Assembly (NCBI GenBank): GCA_030832645.1
Contig: JAURIR010000002.1
Span: forward strand, 18,871-82,870
Direction of reading: 5' to 3'
Length of the DNA: 64,000 nucleotides
Source: Chitinophagales bacterium
GTDB taxonomy: Bacteria > Bacteroidota > Bacteroidia > Chitinophagales > Chitinophagaceae
Below the pieces are notes generated by a model, which was not told the origin of the DNA, searched no databases, and worked only from the letters and a program-made list of their open reading frames with translations. A program made the position numbers and the translations under genes. Shown piece after piece: positions 38,830-48,595 of this stretch; positions within the stretch are counted from its first letter, which is position 1; each line of letters opens with the position of its first letter.

Positions 38830-39417
38830 ATGGCTAGGCCGGTTAGGTTTAACATTCACCCCAAAGATTTTTCCGACCATGGAATCAATCAGGTAGAAAT
38901 GCCCGAGGGTCATATGGGAGAAGGATTCTTCGCAACTTCTTTCGACAAAGTAGTAGGATTGGCAAGAAAAAATTCCATTTGGCCACTTCCTTTCGCAACT
39001 TCCTGTTGTGGAATCGAATTCATGGCTACCATGGGTTCTCATTACGACTTGGCTCGTTTCGGTTCTGAACGAGTTGGGTTTTCACCCCGTCAATGCGATT
39101 TATTAATGGTGATGGGAACCATCGCAAAAAAGATGGGCCCTGTAGTCCGCCAAGTATATCTTCAAATGGCTGAACCTCGTTGGGTAATGGCTGTTGGAGC
39201 TTGTGCATCCAGTGGTGGAATATTTGATACGTACTCTGTTTTGCAGGGAATTGACCAGGTAGTTCCAGTTGACGTGTATGTTCCTGGATGCCCGCCCCGT
39301 CCAGAAGCTATCATCGATGGAGTATTGAAAATACAGGAGCTTATCCACAACGAATCACTGAGAAGAAGAAACGGTGAACAATACAAAAACTTGTTGGGTA
39401 CATACGGAATTCAATAA
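38830..39417 (+). CDS. nuoB: NADH-quinone oxidoreductase subunit B
   Basis: SIWPLPFATSCCGIEFMATMGSHYDLARFGSERVGFSPRQCDLLMVMGTI, VPVDVYVPGCPPRPEAIIDG. Confidence 0.97.
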   Translation: MARPVRFNIHPKDFSDHGINQVEMPEGHMGEGFFATSFDKVVGLARKNSIWPLPFATSCCGIEFMATMGSHYDLARFGSERVGFSPRQCDLLMVMGTIAKKMGPVVRQVYLQMAEPRWVMAVGACASSGGIFDTYSVLQGIDQVVPVDVYVPGCPPRPEAIIDGVLKIQELIHNESLRRRNGEQYKNLLGTYGIQ

Positions 39418-39432
39418 GTCATACCAATTAAC

Positions 39433-39936
39433 ATGTCGATTAACAAAGAGTATATAAAGGAAAAATTAAGCGCACAGTTTGGTGAAGGTATTTTGGCATG
39501 GGAAGAATCTTCTGATATCCTTTGCGTGGTAGTTAAGTGCGAATTGAACCTGAAGGTGCTGACATTTTTGCACGATGACGCTTCGCTTTCATTTCAATTC
39601 TTAACAGATCTAACAGGTATTCATTTTCCCGATAACAAGGGTGCTGAAATAGGAGTAATCTATCATCTTCACAATCTCAAAGAAAATGTGAGAATCCGTA
39701 TGAAGGTATTTGCTCCCATTGAAAAACCCAATGTATATACTGCAACCGGTTTGTTTAAAGGAGCAAATTGGATGGAAAGAGAAACCTATGATTTTTATGG
39801 TGTCAATTTTGTCGGTCATCCCAATCTCAAACGCGTGTTGAATGTAGATGAGATGGATTACCATCCATTGAGAAAAGAATTTCCGTTGGAAGACCAGACG
39901 CGAATTGATAAGGACGATGAAATGTTTGGGAGATAA
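39433..39936 (+). CDS. nuoC: NADH-quinone oxidoreductase subunit C
   Basis: WMERETYDFYGVNFVGHPNLKRVLNVDEMDYHPLRKEFPLE; operon context. Confidence 0.95.
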   Translation: MSINKEYIKEKLSAQFGEGILAWEESSDILCVVVKCELNLKVLTFLHDDASLSFQFLTDLTGIHFPDNKGAEIGVIYHLHNLKENVRIRMKVFAPIEKPNVYTATGLFKGANWMERETYDFYGVNFVGHPNLKRVLNVDEMDYHPLRKEFPLEDQTRIDKDDEMFGR

Positions 39937-39953
39937 AGAATCAAAAAAGAAGT

Positions 39954-41180
39954 ATGCCTGAATCAGCGAACATAGTTTTACCCGAAGGTTCCATTGAAAA
40001 GCAAACAACGCGACTCAATCTAGGACCTACACACCCTGCAACACACGGTGTATTCCAAAATATTTTGGAAATGGATGGCGAGCGCATCATCAAAGCTGAA
40101 TCTACCGTTGGCTATATTCACAGAGCATTCGAAAAATTAGCCGAAAGAAGGCCTCTTTATCAAATTACAACACTTACAGACCGTCTCAATTATTGTTCTG
40201 CTCCGTTGAACAACATGGGGTGGCACATGACCTGTGAAAAGTTATTAAATGTAAAGACTCCTAAGCGTGTCGATTACTTACGTGTGATTATCATGGAGCT
40301 CTCTCGCATCTCCGATCACTTGATTTGTAATTCTATTGTAGGAGTGGATACGGGTGCCTATACTGGATTCCTCTATGTAATGCAATACCGTGAGTTGATT
40401 TACGAGATCTACGAAGAAGTATGTGGATCAAGACTTACCACCAATATGGGAAGAATCGGCGGATTTGAAAGAAATTTCACCGACACGGCCTTTCAAAAAA
40501 TTGAAAAATTTCTTGAGGAGTTTCCAGTAGTATGGAAAGAGTTTGAAAGCCTTTTCATGCGCAACAGAATTTTCATTGAAAGAACAAAAGGTACTGGTGC
40601 CATCTCTGCTGAGAAGGCATTGAATTATAGTTTTACAGGTCCGAATCTACGAGCTGCAGGAATCGACTACGATGTTCGTGTTCATGCGCCATATTCTTCC
40701 TACGAAGATTTCGATTTTATTATTCCAGTTGGTACAACAGGCGATAATTACGATCGCTTCATGGTGCGTGGCGAAGAAGTATGGCAATCATTGAGCATCA
40801 TTCGTCAGGCCTACGAAAAAGTTCAGTCATTCAAAGGAACGGAGGCGGATGTATATCATGCAGATGCCCCAGAATATTATTTGCCAGCCAAGGAAGACGT
40901 ATACACAAAAATGGAAGCACTCATATACCACTTTAAAATTGTAATGGGTGAAACCGAGATACCTGTTGGCGAAGTATACCATTCTATTGAAGGCGCCAAC
41001 GGTGAGTTGGGATTTTATTTGGTGAGTGATGGTGGAAGAACACCCTACAGACTGCATTTCAGAAGACCTTGTTTCATCTACTATCAAGCATACGAAGAAA
41101 TCGTAAACGGTGCTATGCTGAGTGATGCCATCATCACTATGAGTAGCCTGAATTTGATTGCTGGTGAAATGGACGCATAA
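39954..41180 (+). CDS. nuoD: NADH-quinone oxidoreductase subunit D
   Basis: LNLGPTHPATHGVFQNILEMDGERI, VGYIHRAFEKLAERRPLYQ. Confidence 0.97.
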   Translation: MPESANIVLPEGSIEKQTTRLNLGPTHPATHGVFQNILEMDGERIIKAESTVGYIHRAFEKLAERRPLYQITTLTDRLNYCSAPLNNMGWHMTCEKLLNVKTPKRVDYLRVIIMELSRISDHLICNSIVGVDTGAYTGFLYVMQYRELIYEIYEEVCGSRLTTNMGRIGGFERNFTDTAFQKIEKFLEEFPVVWKEFESLFMRNRIFIERTKGTGAISAEKALNYSFTGPNLRAAGIDYDVRVHAPYSSYEDFDFIIPVGTTGDNYDRFMVRGEEVWQSLSIIRQAYEKVQSFKGTEADVYHADAPEYYLPAKEDVYTKMEALIYHFKIVMGETEIPVGEVYHSIEGANGELGFYLVSDGGRTPYRLHFRRPCFIYYQAYEEIVNGAMLSDAIITMSSLNLIAGEMDA

Positions 41181-41197
41181 AAGAAAGAATTGAAACG

Positions 41198-41683
41198 ATG
41201 AAGTTTTCAGACGATAAAATGAAAGAGGTAGAGGCAATGATTGCACGCTATCCCCAAGGCAAACAAAAGAGTGCATTGATACCTCTTTTACACCTTGCAC
41301 AAGATGAATTTGGTGGCTGGTTGAATGCAGAGACCATGGATTATGTGGCAACACTTCTTTCCATCGAACCTATTGAGGTATACGAAGTTGCTACCTTCTA
41401 CAGTATGTTCAATTTAAGTGCTGTTGGTAAACATGTTTTGGAGGTTTGTCATACTGGTCCTTGCATGTTGAAAGGAAGCGATGATATCATTGCATACATA
41501 AAAAACAAATTGGGGATAGGTGTAGGAGAAACAACTGCAGATGGAATGTTCACTTTAAAAACTGTGGAGTGCCTCGGTGCTTGCGGTTATGCACCCATGT
41601 TGCAATTGGGGATGCACTACAAGGAACATCTTACACCTGCTAAAGTAGACGAACTCATTGCTAACTGCTACAATACTAAATAA
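41198..41683 (+). CDS. nuoE: NADH-quinone oxidoreductase subunit E ([2Fe-2S])
   Basis: VATFYSMFNLSAVGKHVLEVCHTGPCMLKGSDD, VECLGACGYAPMLQLG. Confidence 0.96.
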   Translation: MKFSDDKMKEVEAMIARYPQGKQKSALIPLLHLAQDEFGGWLNAETMDYVATLLSIEPIEVYEVATFYSMFNLSAVGKHVLEVCHTGPCMLKGSDDIIAYIKNKLGIGVGETTADGMFTLKTVECLGACGYAPMLQLGMHYKEHLTPAKVDELIANCYNTK

Positions 41684-41695
41684 GCAAACAGCATC

Positions 41696-43045
41696 ATGGC
41701 AAGAAAATTATTATTAGAAAAGGCACATATTGAAGGTATTCGCTCTTTCGATGTATATCGAAAGGAGGGAGGCTATGCAGCAGTGGAGAAAGCATTGAAG
41801 ATGGATCCTGCTGCGATTGTAGAAGAAGTGAAGAAGAGCGGACTGAGAGGCAGGGGTGGTGCAGGATTCGCAACCGGATTGAAATGGAGTTTTCTAGCCA
41901 AGCCAGAGGGAGTGCCTCGCTATTTAGTTTGCAATGCCGATGAATCTGAACCTGGTACATTCAAAGACAGGTATTTGATGGAATTTATTCCACATTTATT
42001 AATCGAAGGCTTGATCGTTTCTTCCTTTGCTCTTGGAAGCAACAGAACCTACATATACATTCGAGGTGAGTATGCCTGGATAGTAGGTATTCTAGAACAA
42101 GCTATTGCTGAGGCAAAACAAAACGGTTTCATGGGTAAAAATATTTTAGGTACAGGTTTCGATTTAGAAATTTATGTACAACGTGGTGCAGGTGCCTACA
42201 TCTGCGGTGAAGAAACTGCCTTGATAGAATCTCTCGAAGGAAAACGTGGAAACCCGCGCATAAAACCTCCTTTTCCTGCAATCAAAGGTTTGTGGGATTG
42301 CCCAACAGTGGTTAACAATGTAGAAACACTCGCTGCAGTTGTTCCAATCATCAATTTAGGAGCAGAAGAGTATGCAAAAATTGGAGTAGGCAGATCAACT
42401 GGAACAAAACTGATTTCTGCTTGCGGAAACATCAATAAGCCCGGTGTTTACGAAATTGATATGACTATTTCTGTAGAGGAATTTATTTACAGCGATGAAT
42501 ATTGTGGAGGCATTGCCAATGGAAAGAAATTAAAGGCGTGTATACCCGGTGGCTCTTCAGTACCCATTTTACCAGCCAACCTATTGTTGAAAACAGCGAA
42601 AGGCGAAACACGTTACATGAATTACGAAAGTCTCTCTGATGGTGGATTTGCTTCAGGATCCATGATGGGTTCAGGTGGTTTCATTGTATTGGACGAAGAT
42701 CAGTGTGTTGTACGTCACACACTTACCCTGGCAAGATTTTACAGACACGAAAGCTGTGGACAGTGTTCACCTTGTAGAGAAGGAACAGGATGGATGGAAA
42801 AAATACTTCAGAAAATTGAAAACGGGAAAGGGGTGATGAGTGATATCGATTTATTGTGGGATATACAACGGAAGATTGAGGGAAATACTATTTGTCCGCT
42901 GGGAGATGCAGCTGCTTGGCCAGTCGCAGCCGCTATCCGCCATTTCCGTGATGAGTTCGAATGGCATGTTAACAACCCTTCTGTTTGTTTAACTAAAAAC
43001 TATGGCTTGGCTCATTATGCTGATGAGTTGAGTGTGGTTGCATAA
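41696..43045 (+). CDS. nuoF: NADH-quinone oxidoreductase subunit F
   Basis: GLRGRGGAGFATGLKWSF, GAGAYICGEETALIESLEGKRGNPRIKPPFPA, ESCGQCSPCREGTGWM. Confidence 0.97.
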   Translation: MARKLLLEKAHIEGIRSFDVYRKEGGYAAVEKALKMDPAAIVEEVKKSGLRGRGGAGFATGLKWSFLAKPEGVPRYLVCNADESEPGTFKDRYLMEFIPHLLIEGLIVSSFALGSNRTYIYIRGEYAWIVGILEQAIAEAKQNGFMGKNILGTGFDLEIYVQRGAGAYICGEETALIESLEGKRGNPRIKPPFPAIKGLWDCPTVVNNVETLAAVVPIINLGAEEYAKIGVGRSTGTKLISACGNINKPGVYEIDMTISVEEFIYSDEYCGGIANGKKLKACIPGGSSVPILPANLLLKTAKGETRYMNYESLSDGGFASGSMMGSGGFIVLDEDQCVVRHTLTLARFYRHESCGQCSPCREGTGWMEKILQKIENGKGVMSDIDLLWDIQRKIEGNTICPLGDAAAWPVAAAIRHFRDEFEWHVNNPSVCLTKNYGLAHYADELSVVA

Positions 43046-43054
43046 AAAATATCT

Positions 43055-44149
43055 ATGGCCGAAGAAGTTAAAAAAATAAAATTAACCATCGATAATATCA
43101 CGGTAGAAGTACCGCAAGGAACCACCATTCTGCAGGCCGCAAGAATGATTGGAGGGGAAGTAGTGCCACCTGCTATGTGTTACTACAGTAAGCTTCAAGG
43201 CAGTGGAGGGAAATGCCGTACATGTTTAGTAGAGGTAAGCAAAGGAAGCGAAGCCGATCCTCGTCCCATGCCTAAACTGGTTGCTAGTTGCAGAACTGGT
43301 GTCATGGACGGGATGGAAGTCAAAAATATTACCAGTCCTAAAGTAATCGATGCGCGCAATGGAGTCGTTGAATTTTTATTATTGAACCATCCATTGGATT
43401 GTCCGGTATGTGATCAGGCAGGTGAATGCCATTTACAGGATCTAGGGTATGAGCACGGTAAAGTGGCTACTCGATATGAATTCAAACGAAGAACCTTCGA
43501 CAAGCACGATCTTGGTCCGTATATCCAATTGCATATGACCCGTTGCATTTTGTGTTACCGCTGCGTATTTACTGCAGATCAGGTTTCCAATAAGCGTGTA
43601 CACGGTATATTGAGCAGAGGTGATCATGCTGAAATTGCTACTTATATTGAGAAATCACTCGACAATGATTTCATCGGCAACGTTATAGATGTTTGTCCTG
43701 TTGGCGCACTTACAGATAAAACGTTTCGATTCAAAAACCGCGTATGGTTCACAAAGCCGGTAAATGCCCACCGCAATTGTACATGTTGCTCTGGCAAAGT
43801 AACCTTGTGGCAACGAGGTGAGGAAGTATTGCGTGTAACGGCAAGAAAAGATCAGTGGGGTGAAGTGGAGGAATGGATATGCAACGAATGCAGGTTCGAA
43901 AAGAAAAAAGCAAGTGATTGGGTGATTGAAGGCCCCACACATGTAAGCAGGCACTCAGTTATCTCACAAGGCCATTATGAAAAAATGGTAAAACCTGCTG
44001 AAACATTCAGTAAGGTTCACAACGGACGTGATCCCAAATTATTGATGGACATACACAGTGTCAGTGAGGTGAACGATCCCTCCATTGATTTGAGTGAGAT
44101 AAAAGGTCCCGCAACGAGTAAAGTATTTGAACACACAAAGAAGAAATAA
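43055..44149 (+). CDS. nuoG: NADH-quinone oxidoreductase subunit G, short form
   Basis: [2Fe-2S] region MCYYSKLQGSGGKCRTCLVEV, DCPVCDQAGECHLQDL, TRCILCYRCVFTADQ, VCPVGALTDK; stops after a CTCC...CNEC module with no molybdopterin domain. Confidence 0.93.
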   Translation: MAEEVKKIKLTIDNITVEVPQGTTILQAARMIGGEVVPPAMCYYSKLQGSGGKCRTCLVEVSKGSEADPRPMPKLVASCRTGVMDGMEVKNITSPKVIDARNGVVEFLLLNHPLDCPVCDQAGECHLQDLGYEHGKVATRYEFKRRTFDKHDLGPYIQLHMTRCILCYRCVFTADQVSNKRVHGILSRGDHAEIATYIEKSLDNDFIGNVIDVCPVGALTDKTFRFKNRVWFTKPVNAHRNCTCCSGKVTLWQRGEEVLRVTARKDQWGEVEEWICNECRFEKKKASDWVIEGPTHVSRHSVISQGHYEKMVKPAETFSKVHNGRDPKLLMDIHSVSEVNDPSIDLSEIKGPATSKVFEHTKKK

Positions 44150-45231
44150 TGATCAGCATACCCTTTTTATTGATCGATGTTTGGTTTGGACTGGAAAAGT
44201 TATTACTGGTCGGTGCCATCATCTCTTTTTCTTTGGTGGTTGCTATGTATACAACATATGCCGAAAGAAAAATTGCGGGATTCATGCAAGATCGTCGCGG
44301 ACCAAACCGCGCAGGACCTTTCGGGCTTCTTCAACCTTTGGCAGATGGATTGAAATTATTTTTCAAAGAAGAAATTATTCCTCTTACATCCAACAAAACA
44401 TTATTTGTTATCGGCCCCGCACTTGCAATGCTCACTGCCATGCTCACCAGTGCAGTAATCCCATGGGGAGGTCAAATTGAAATAGCAGGTAAGACGGTCA
44501 CTCTTCAAGTGGCAGACGTCAACATAGGTATATTGTATGTATTCGGTGTCGTTAGTTTAGGCGTTTATGGAATAATGATCGGTGGATGGTCTTCCAATAA
44601 TAAATTTTCACTACTCGCAGCAGTGAGAGGTGCCTCTCAAATCATCTCCTACGAATTGGCAATGGGGTTGTCTTTGATCTCCTTGTTGTTGATGACAGGT
44701 TCATTGAGTTTGCGAACAATTGTAGAGCAACAAATGAATGGTGCATGGGGTGGTTTTCTAGGATGGAACATTCTATACCAACCTGTTGGTTTTTTAATCT
44801 TTCTCATCTGTGTTTTCGCAGAATGCAACAGAACACCATTTGATTTGCCTGAAGCAGAAAACGAACTGAACTTTGGATATCATCAGGAATATTCTTCTAT
44901 GAAATTAGGACTCTACCTTTTTTCAGAATACATCAACATGTTTATCTCGAGTGCAGTGGTTGCTACTTTATTTTTCGGCGGTTATGATATTCCATTTGTG
45001 AATGAAGCATCACTTGCCAGCAGCATCGGCGGAAACCTGGTTGCACTTTTTGGATTTTTTGCCTTGTTTGCAAAAATCTTGTTCTTCTTATTCTTATTCA
45101 TATGGGTTAGATGGACGATACCAAGATTCAGGTACGATCAATTGATGGACCTAGGCTGGAAGAAATTGATTCCACTTGCTTTGGTCAATTTGTTAATCAC
45201 GGCCGTTGTTATCTTGGCTTTAAATAAATAA
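44149..45231 (+). CDS. nuoH: NADH-quinone oxidoreductase subunit H
   Basis: YAERKIAGFMQDRRGPNRAGPFGLLQPLADGLKLFFKEE, NRTPFDLPEAENELNFGYHQEYSSMK. Confidence 0.96.
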   Translation: MISIPFLLIDVWFGLEKLLLVGAIISFSLVVAMYTTYAERKIAGFMQDRRGPNRAGPFGLLQPLADGLKLFFKEEIIPLTSNKTLFVIGPALAMLTAMLTSAVIPWGGQIEIAGKTVTLQVADVNIGILYVFGVVSLGVYGIMIGGWSSNNKFSLLAAVRGASQIISYELAMGLSLISLLLMTGSLSLRTIVEQQMNGAWGGFLGWNILYQPVGFLIFLICVFAECNRTPFDLPEAENELNFGYHQEYSSMKLGLYLFSEYINMFISSAVVATLFFGGYDIPFVNEASLASSIGGNLVALFGFFALFAKILFFLFLFIWVRWTIPRFRYDQLMDLGWKKLIPLALVNLLITAVVILALNK

Positions 45232-45235
45232 TTGT

Positions 45236-45790
45236 ATGGGAGTATTAACAAATAGGGCAAAAACACTGGAGCAGAAGCCAATGACCTTCTGGGAAAGTCT
45301 TTATTTGCCTGCTATTTTAAAGGGGATGGCCATCACATTTGGACATATGTTCAAGAAGAAGCCTACTATCAATTATCCTGAACAACAACGACCATTCAGT
45401 CCGGTATTCCGTGGCTTACATGTATTAAACCGCGATGCGGAGGGAAGAGAGAATTGCACAGCTTGTGGATTGTGTGCAGTGGCTTGTCCTGCTGAAGCAA
45501 TCACCATGGAAGCAGCAGAACGTCAATCGGGTGAGGAACATCTCTACCGCGAAGAAAAATATGCAGCCAAATACGAGATCAACATGTTGCGTTGTATTTT
45601 CTGTGGACTATGTGAAGAAGCTTGTCCTAAAGACGCGATCTATCTTTCCGAAACATTTGCTCCGTCAGACTTTACCAGAAAAGGATTCATTTATCCAAAA
45701 GAAAACTTATTGATACCTCATCCAGTAAATGAAAAGGAGAAATACGAAGAAGCAAGAGGATTGAGAGCCCAACAACTTAAAAACAAATAG
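45236..45790 (+). CDS. nuoI: NADH-quinone oxidoreductase subunit I
   Basis: Two 4Fe-4S motifs: CTACGLCAVACPAEAI and CIFCGLCEEACPKDAI. Confidence 0.97.
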   Translation: MGVLTNRAKTLEQKPMTFWESLYLPAILKGMAITFGHMFKKKPTINYPEQQRPFSPVFRGLHVLNRDAEGRENCTACGLCAVACPAEAITMEAAERQSGEEHLYREEKYAAKYEINMLRCIFCGLCEEACPKDAIYLSETFAPSDFTRKGFIYPKENLLIPHPVNEKEKYEEARGLRAQQLKNK

Positions 45791-45793
45791 TAC

Positions 45794-46321
45794 ATGTCTA
45801 TCAACGAAATACTTTTTTGGTTTTTATCCACCATCGCAATATCAGGGGCTTTGCTGGTGATATTTAGTAAAAATCCTGTGCACAGTGTGTTGTGGTTGGT
45901 GGTTGTATTCTTTGCAATCTCTGGTCATTATGTTTTACTCAACGCTCAATTTTTGGCTATTGTGAATATGATTGTTTACGCCGGAGCTATTATGGTATTG
46001 TTTCTATTTGTGATCATGCTCATGAATATGAATGCGGATCAAGAACCCCAGAAAGGAAAGTGGATGAAAATGGCAGGGGTTATTTCAGGCGGAAGTTTGA
46101 TGTTGATTTTGGTAGCTGCTCTTCGATACAATCAATCAACAACAGGTGGTGAAGAGGAAGCTGGTATCGGGTTGATTCAAAATCTTGGCAAAATATTGTT
46201 CAGCGATTTTGTTGTACCATTTGAAATCAGCAGTGTGTTGTTCCTCAGTGCAATGGTAGGTGCGGTAGTACTTGGAAAAAAAGAAAAAGAAATCATTGAA
46301 TCGGATACAATAAATAACTAA
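45794..46321 (+). CDS. nuoJ: NADH-quinone oxidoreductase subunit J
   Basis: KNPVHSVLWLVVVFFAISGHYVLLNAQFLAIVNMIVYAGAIMVLFLFVIMLMN. Confidence 0.95.
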   Translation: MSINEILFWFLSTIAISGALLVIFSKNPVHSVLWLVVVFFAISGHYVLLNAQFLAIVNMIVYAGAIMVLFLFVIMLMNMNADQEPQKGKWMKMAGVISGGSLMLILVAALRYNQSTTGGEEEAGIGLIQNLGKILFSDFVVPFEISSVLFLSAMVGAVVLGKKEKEIIESDTINN

Positions 46322-46324
46322 GCC

Positions 46325-46660
46325 ATGCCCATTCATTATTACATATTTCTTTCTTTATGTCTCTTTTCCATTGGAATTGTAGGTGTATTGACGCGTAGAA
46401 ATGCCATTGTCATTTTTATGTGCATAGAATTGATGTTGAATGCTGTCAATCTTTTATTGGTTGCATTTTCTCGTATGCACCAGGCTGCTGCATACGCCAT
46501 CGACCATACCTCTATGGCCGGTGCCGAAGCCCAATTGTTCGTATTCTTCATCATGGTGGTAGCTGCAGCCGAAGTAACAGTCGGATTAGCCATTATTGTG
46601 ATGCTGTACAGAAATATTCATTCAGTGGATATCAATTTCTTAAATCGATTGAAACACTGA
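46325..46660 (+). CDS. nuoK: NADH-quinone oxidoreductase subunit K
   Basis: [55 protein letters not shown]. Confidence 0.96.
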   Translation: MPIHYYIFLSLCLFSIGIVGVLTRRNAIVIFMCIELMLNAVNLLLVAFSRMHQAAAYAIDHTSMAGAEAQLFVFFIMVVAAAEVTVGLAIIVMLYRNIHSVDINFLNRLKH

Positions 46661-46676
46661 TAAAAAATTTATATCA

Positions 46677-48587
46677 ATGAGTGGTATGATAAAAGTTGGT
46701 TACCTGATTCCTTTGCTGCCTTTGATAGGGTTTCTTATCAATGGGTTGGGAAGAAATTTTTTATCAAAGCGATTGGTGGGCATCATCGGCTCTGGAGTGC
46801 TCGTTCTATCCTTTGTACTTTCTTTATTTATTTTCAACGAAGTAACTGCTTCGGGGTTTACATCGCAGGTTGTTTATTTGTTTGATTTCATAAAAACTGC
46901 AGGATTAGATATACCCTTCGCTTTTCAATTTGATCAGTTGAGTGCATTGTTCCTGTTGGTTATAACAGGTATCGGATCCCTGATTCATATTTACTCTACT
47001 GCCTATATGCACGAAGAGAGTGAAGCTCATTACGCCAGGTATTTTGCATACCTGAATCTCTTTGTGTTTTTCATGTTGATCCTGGTACTGGGTTCCAGCT
47101 ATGTAACTATGTTTATTGGTTGGGAAGGTGTTGGATTAAGCTCTTACTTATTGATCGGATTTTGGTTTACCAATAACAATTACAACAATGCCGCTAAGAA
47201 AGCATTTGTGATGAACAGAATTGGTGATCTTGGATTTCTACTTGCCATTTTTTGGATGCTCTCTCAATTTGGGGTAATTACTTATACCGGAGTATTTGAA
47301 AAAGCAACCACTGCATCTGTTTCAGTTATCACCGGAATTACCTTGCTATTGTTTGTTGGGGCAATGGGTAAATCTGCCCAGATTCCGCTTTATACATGGT
47401 TGCCAGATGCCATGGCCGGACCAACACCAGTTTCAGCGTTGATACATGCAGCAACCATGGTAACCGCTGGTATTTATATGATTGCCAGAAGCAATGTATT
47501 GTATTCCCTAGCCCCGATTTCTCAAAATCTGGTTGCCATCATTGGCGTATCAACTGCTTTGTTGGCCGCAACCATTGCATTAAAGCAGAACGATATTAAA
47601 AAAGTACTTGCCTATTCAACGGTTAGTCAATTGGGATTGATGTTTTTGGCTCTAGGGGTAGGTGCTTATACGGCAGGCGTCTTTCACGTAATGACACATG
47701 CCTTCTTCAAAGCTTTGTTGTTCTTAGGTGCAGGAAGTGTTATTCATGCCATGCACCACGAACAGGATATTTACAAGATGGGGGGCTTGAGAAAAAAACT
47801 TCCTATTACACATTTTACCTTCTTAATTGGATGCCTTGCAATTGCCGGTATTCCTCCGTTTGCAGGATTCTTTTCCAAAGATGAAATATTAACTGCAGCA
47901 CTAGAGAAGAATATCATTTACTATGTACTTGGTGTTATCACTTCATTGATGACTGCATTTTACATGTTCAGAATGTACTTCCTTACTTTCCACGGAAACT
48001 TCCGAGGTACAGATGATCAGCAACATCATTTGCACGAATCTCCTGCTGCCATGACTTTTCCATTGGTAGTATTGGCGCTGTTGTCTATCGTAGGGGGATG
48101 GGTAGGTATCCCCGCTGTATTCATGGAGAATGCTCATCGCCTGTCAAATTATTTGAGTCCCGTTTTTGCTGCTTCCCATCATAAAACAGCACATCAAAGT
48201 ATTTCTCATTCAATGGAGCTCGCCATTATGGCAGGAGTAGTTGCTTTGATTGCTATTTCAATTTTCGCTGCAAAAACAATGTTTGCAAAAGAAGGATTGA
48301 GCGAAGAAAAATCTTCTGGTTTTGGGAAACTACTTGAAAACAAGTGGTACGTAGATGAAATCTATGACACCATCATTGTACAACCTATCAACCACTTGTC
48401 TTCTTTCTCGAGTCGTATCATCGATAACAAAATAATTGATGGAACGGTGAATGGAGTGGGTAAAATACTTCAATTCAGTGCTCGTCAATTCAGGTTGTTG
48501 CAAAGTGGACAGGTTGGTTCGTATGTATTGATCATGGTAGTTTCCATCATACTATTTTTCATCTTCCAGCTATTCTGGAACATCTAA
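46677..48587 (+). CDS. nuoL: NADH-quinone oxidoreductase subunit L
   Basis: FIGWEGVGLSSYLLIGFW, GKSAQIPLYTWLPDAMAGPTPVSALIHAATMVTAGIYMI. Confidence 0.96.
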   Translation: MSGMIKVGYLIPLLPLIGFLINGLGRNFLSKRLVGIIGSGVLVLSFVLSLFIFNEVTASGFTSQVVYLFDFIKTAGLDIPFAFQFDQLSALFLLVITGIGSLIHIYSTAYMHEESEAHYARYFAYLNLFVFFMLILVLGSSYVTMFIGWEGVGLSSYLLIGFWFTNNNYNNAAKKAFVMNRIGDLGFLLAIFWMLSQFGVITYTGVFEKATTASVSVITGITLLLFVGAMGKSAQIPLYTWLPDAMAGPTPVSALIHAATMVTAGIYMIARSNVLYSLAPISQNLVAIIGVSTALLAATIALKQNDIKKVLAYSTVSQLGLMFLALGVGAYTAGVFHVMTHAFFKALLFLGAGSVIHAMHHEQDIYKMGGLRKKLPITHFTFLIGCLAIAGIPPFAGFFSKDEILTAALEKNIIYYVLGVITSLMTAFYMFRMYFLTFHGNFRGTDDQQHHLHESPAAMTFPLVVLALLSIVGGWVGIPAVFMENAHRLSNYLSPVFAASHHKTAHQSISHSMELAIMAGVVALIAISIFAAKTMFAKEGLSEEKSSGFGKLLENKWYVDEIYDTIIVQPINHLSSFSSRIIDNKIIDGTVNGVGKILQFSARQFRLLQSGQVGSYVLIMVVSIILFFIFQLFWNI

Positions 48588-48595
48588 ACGATTGA

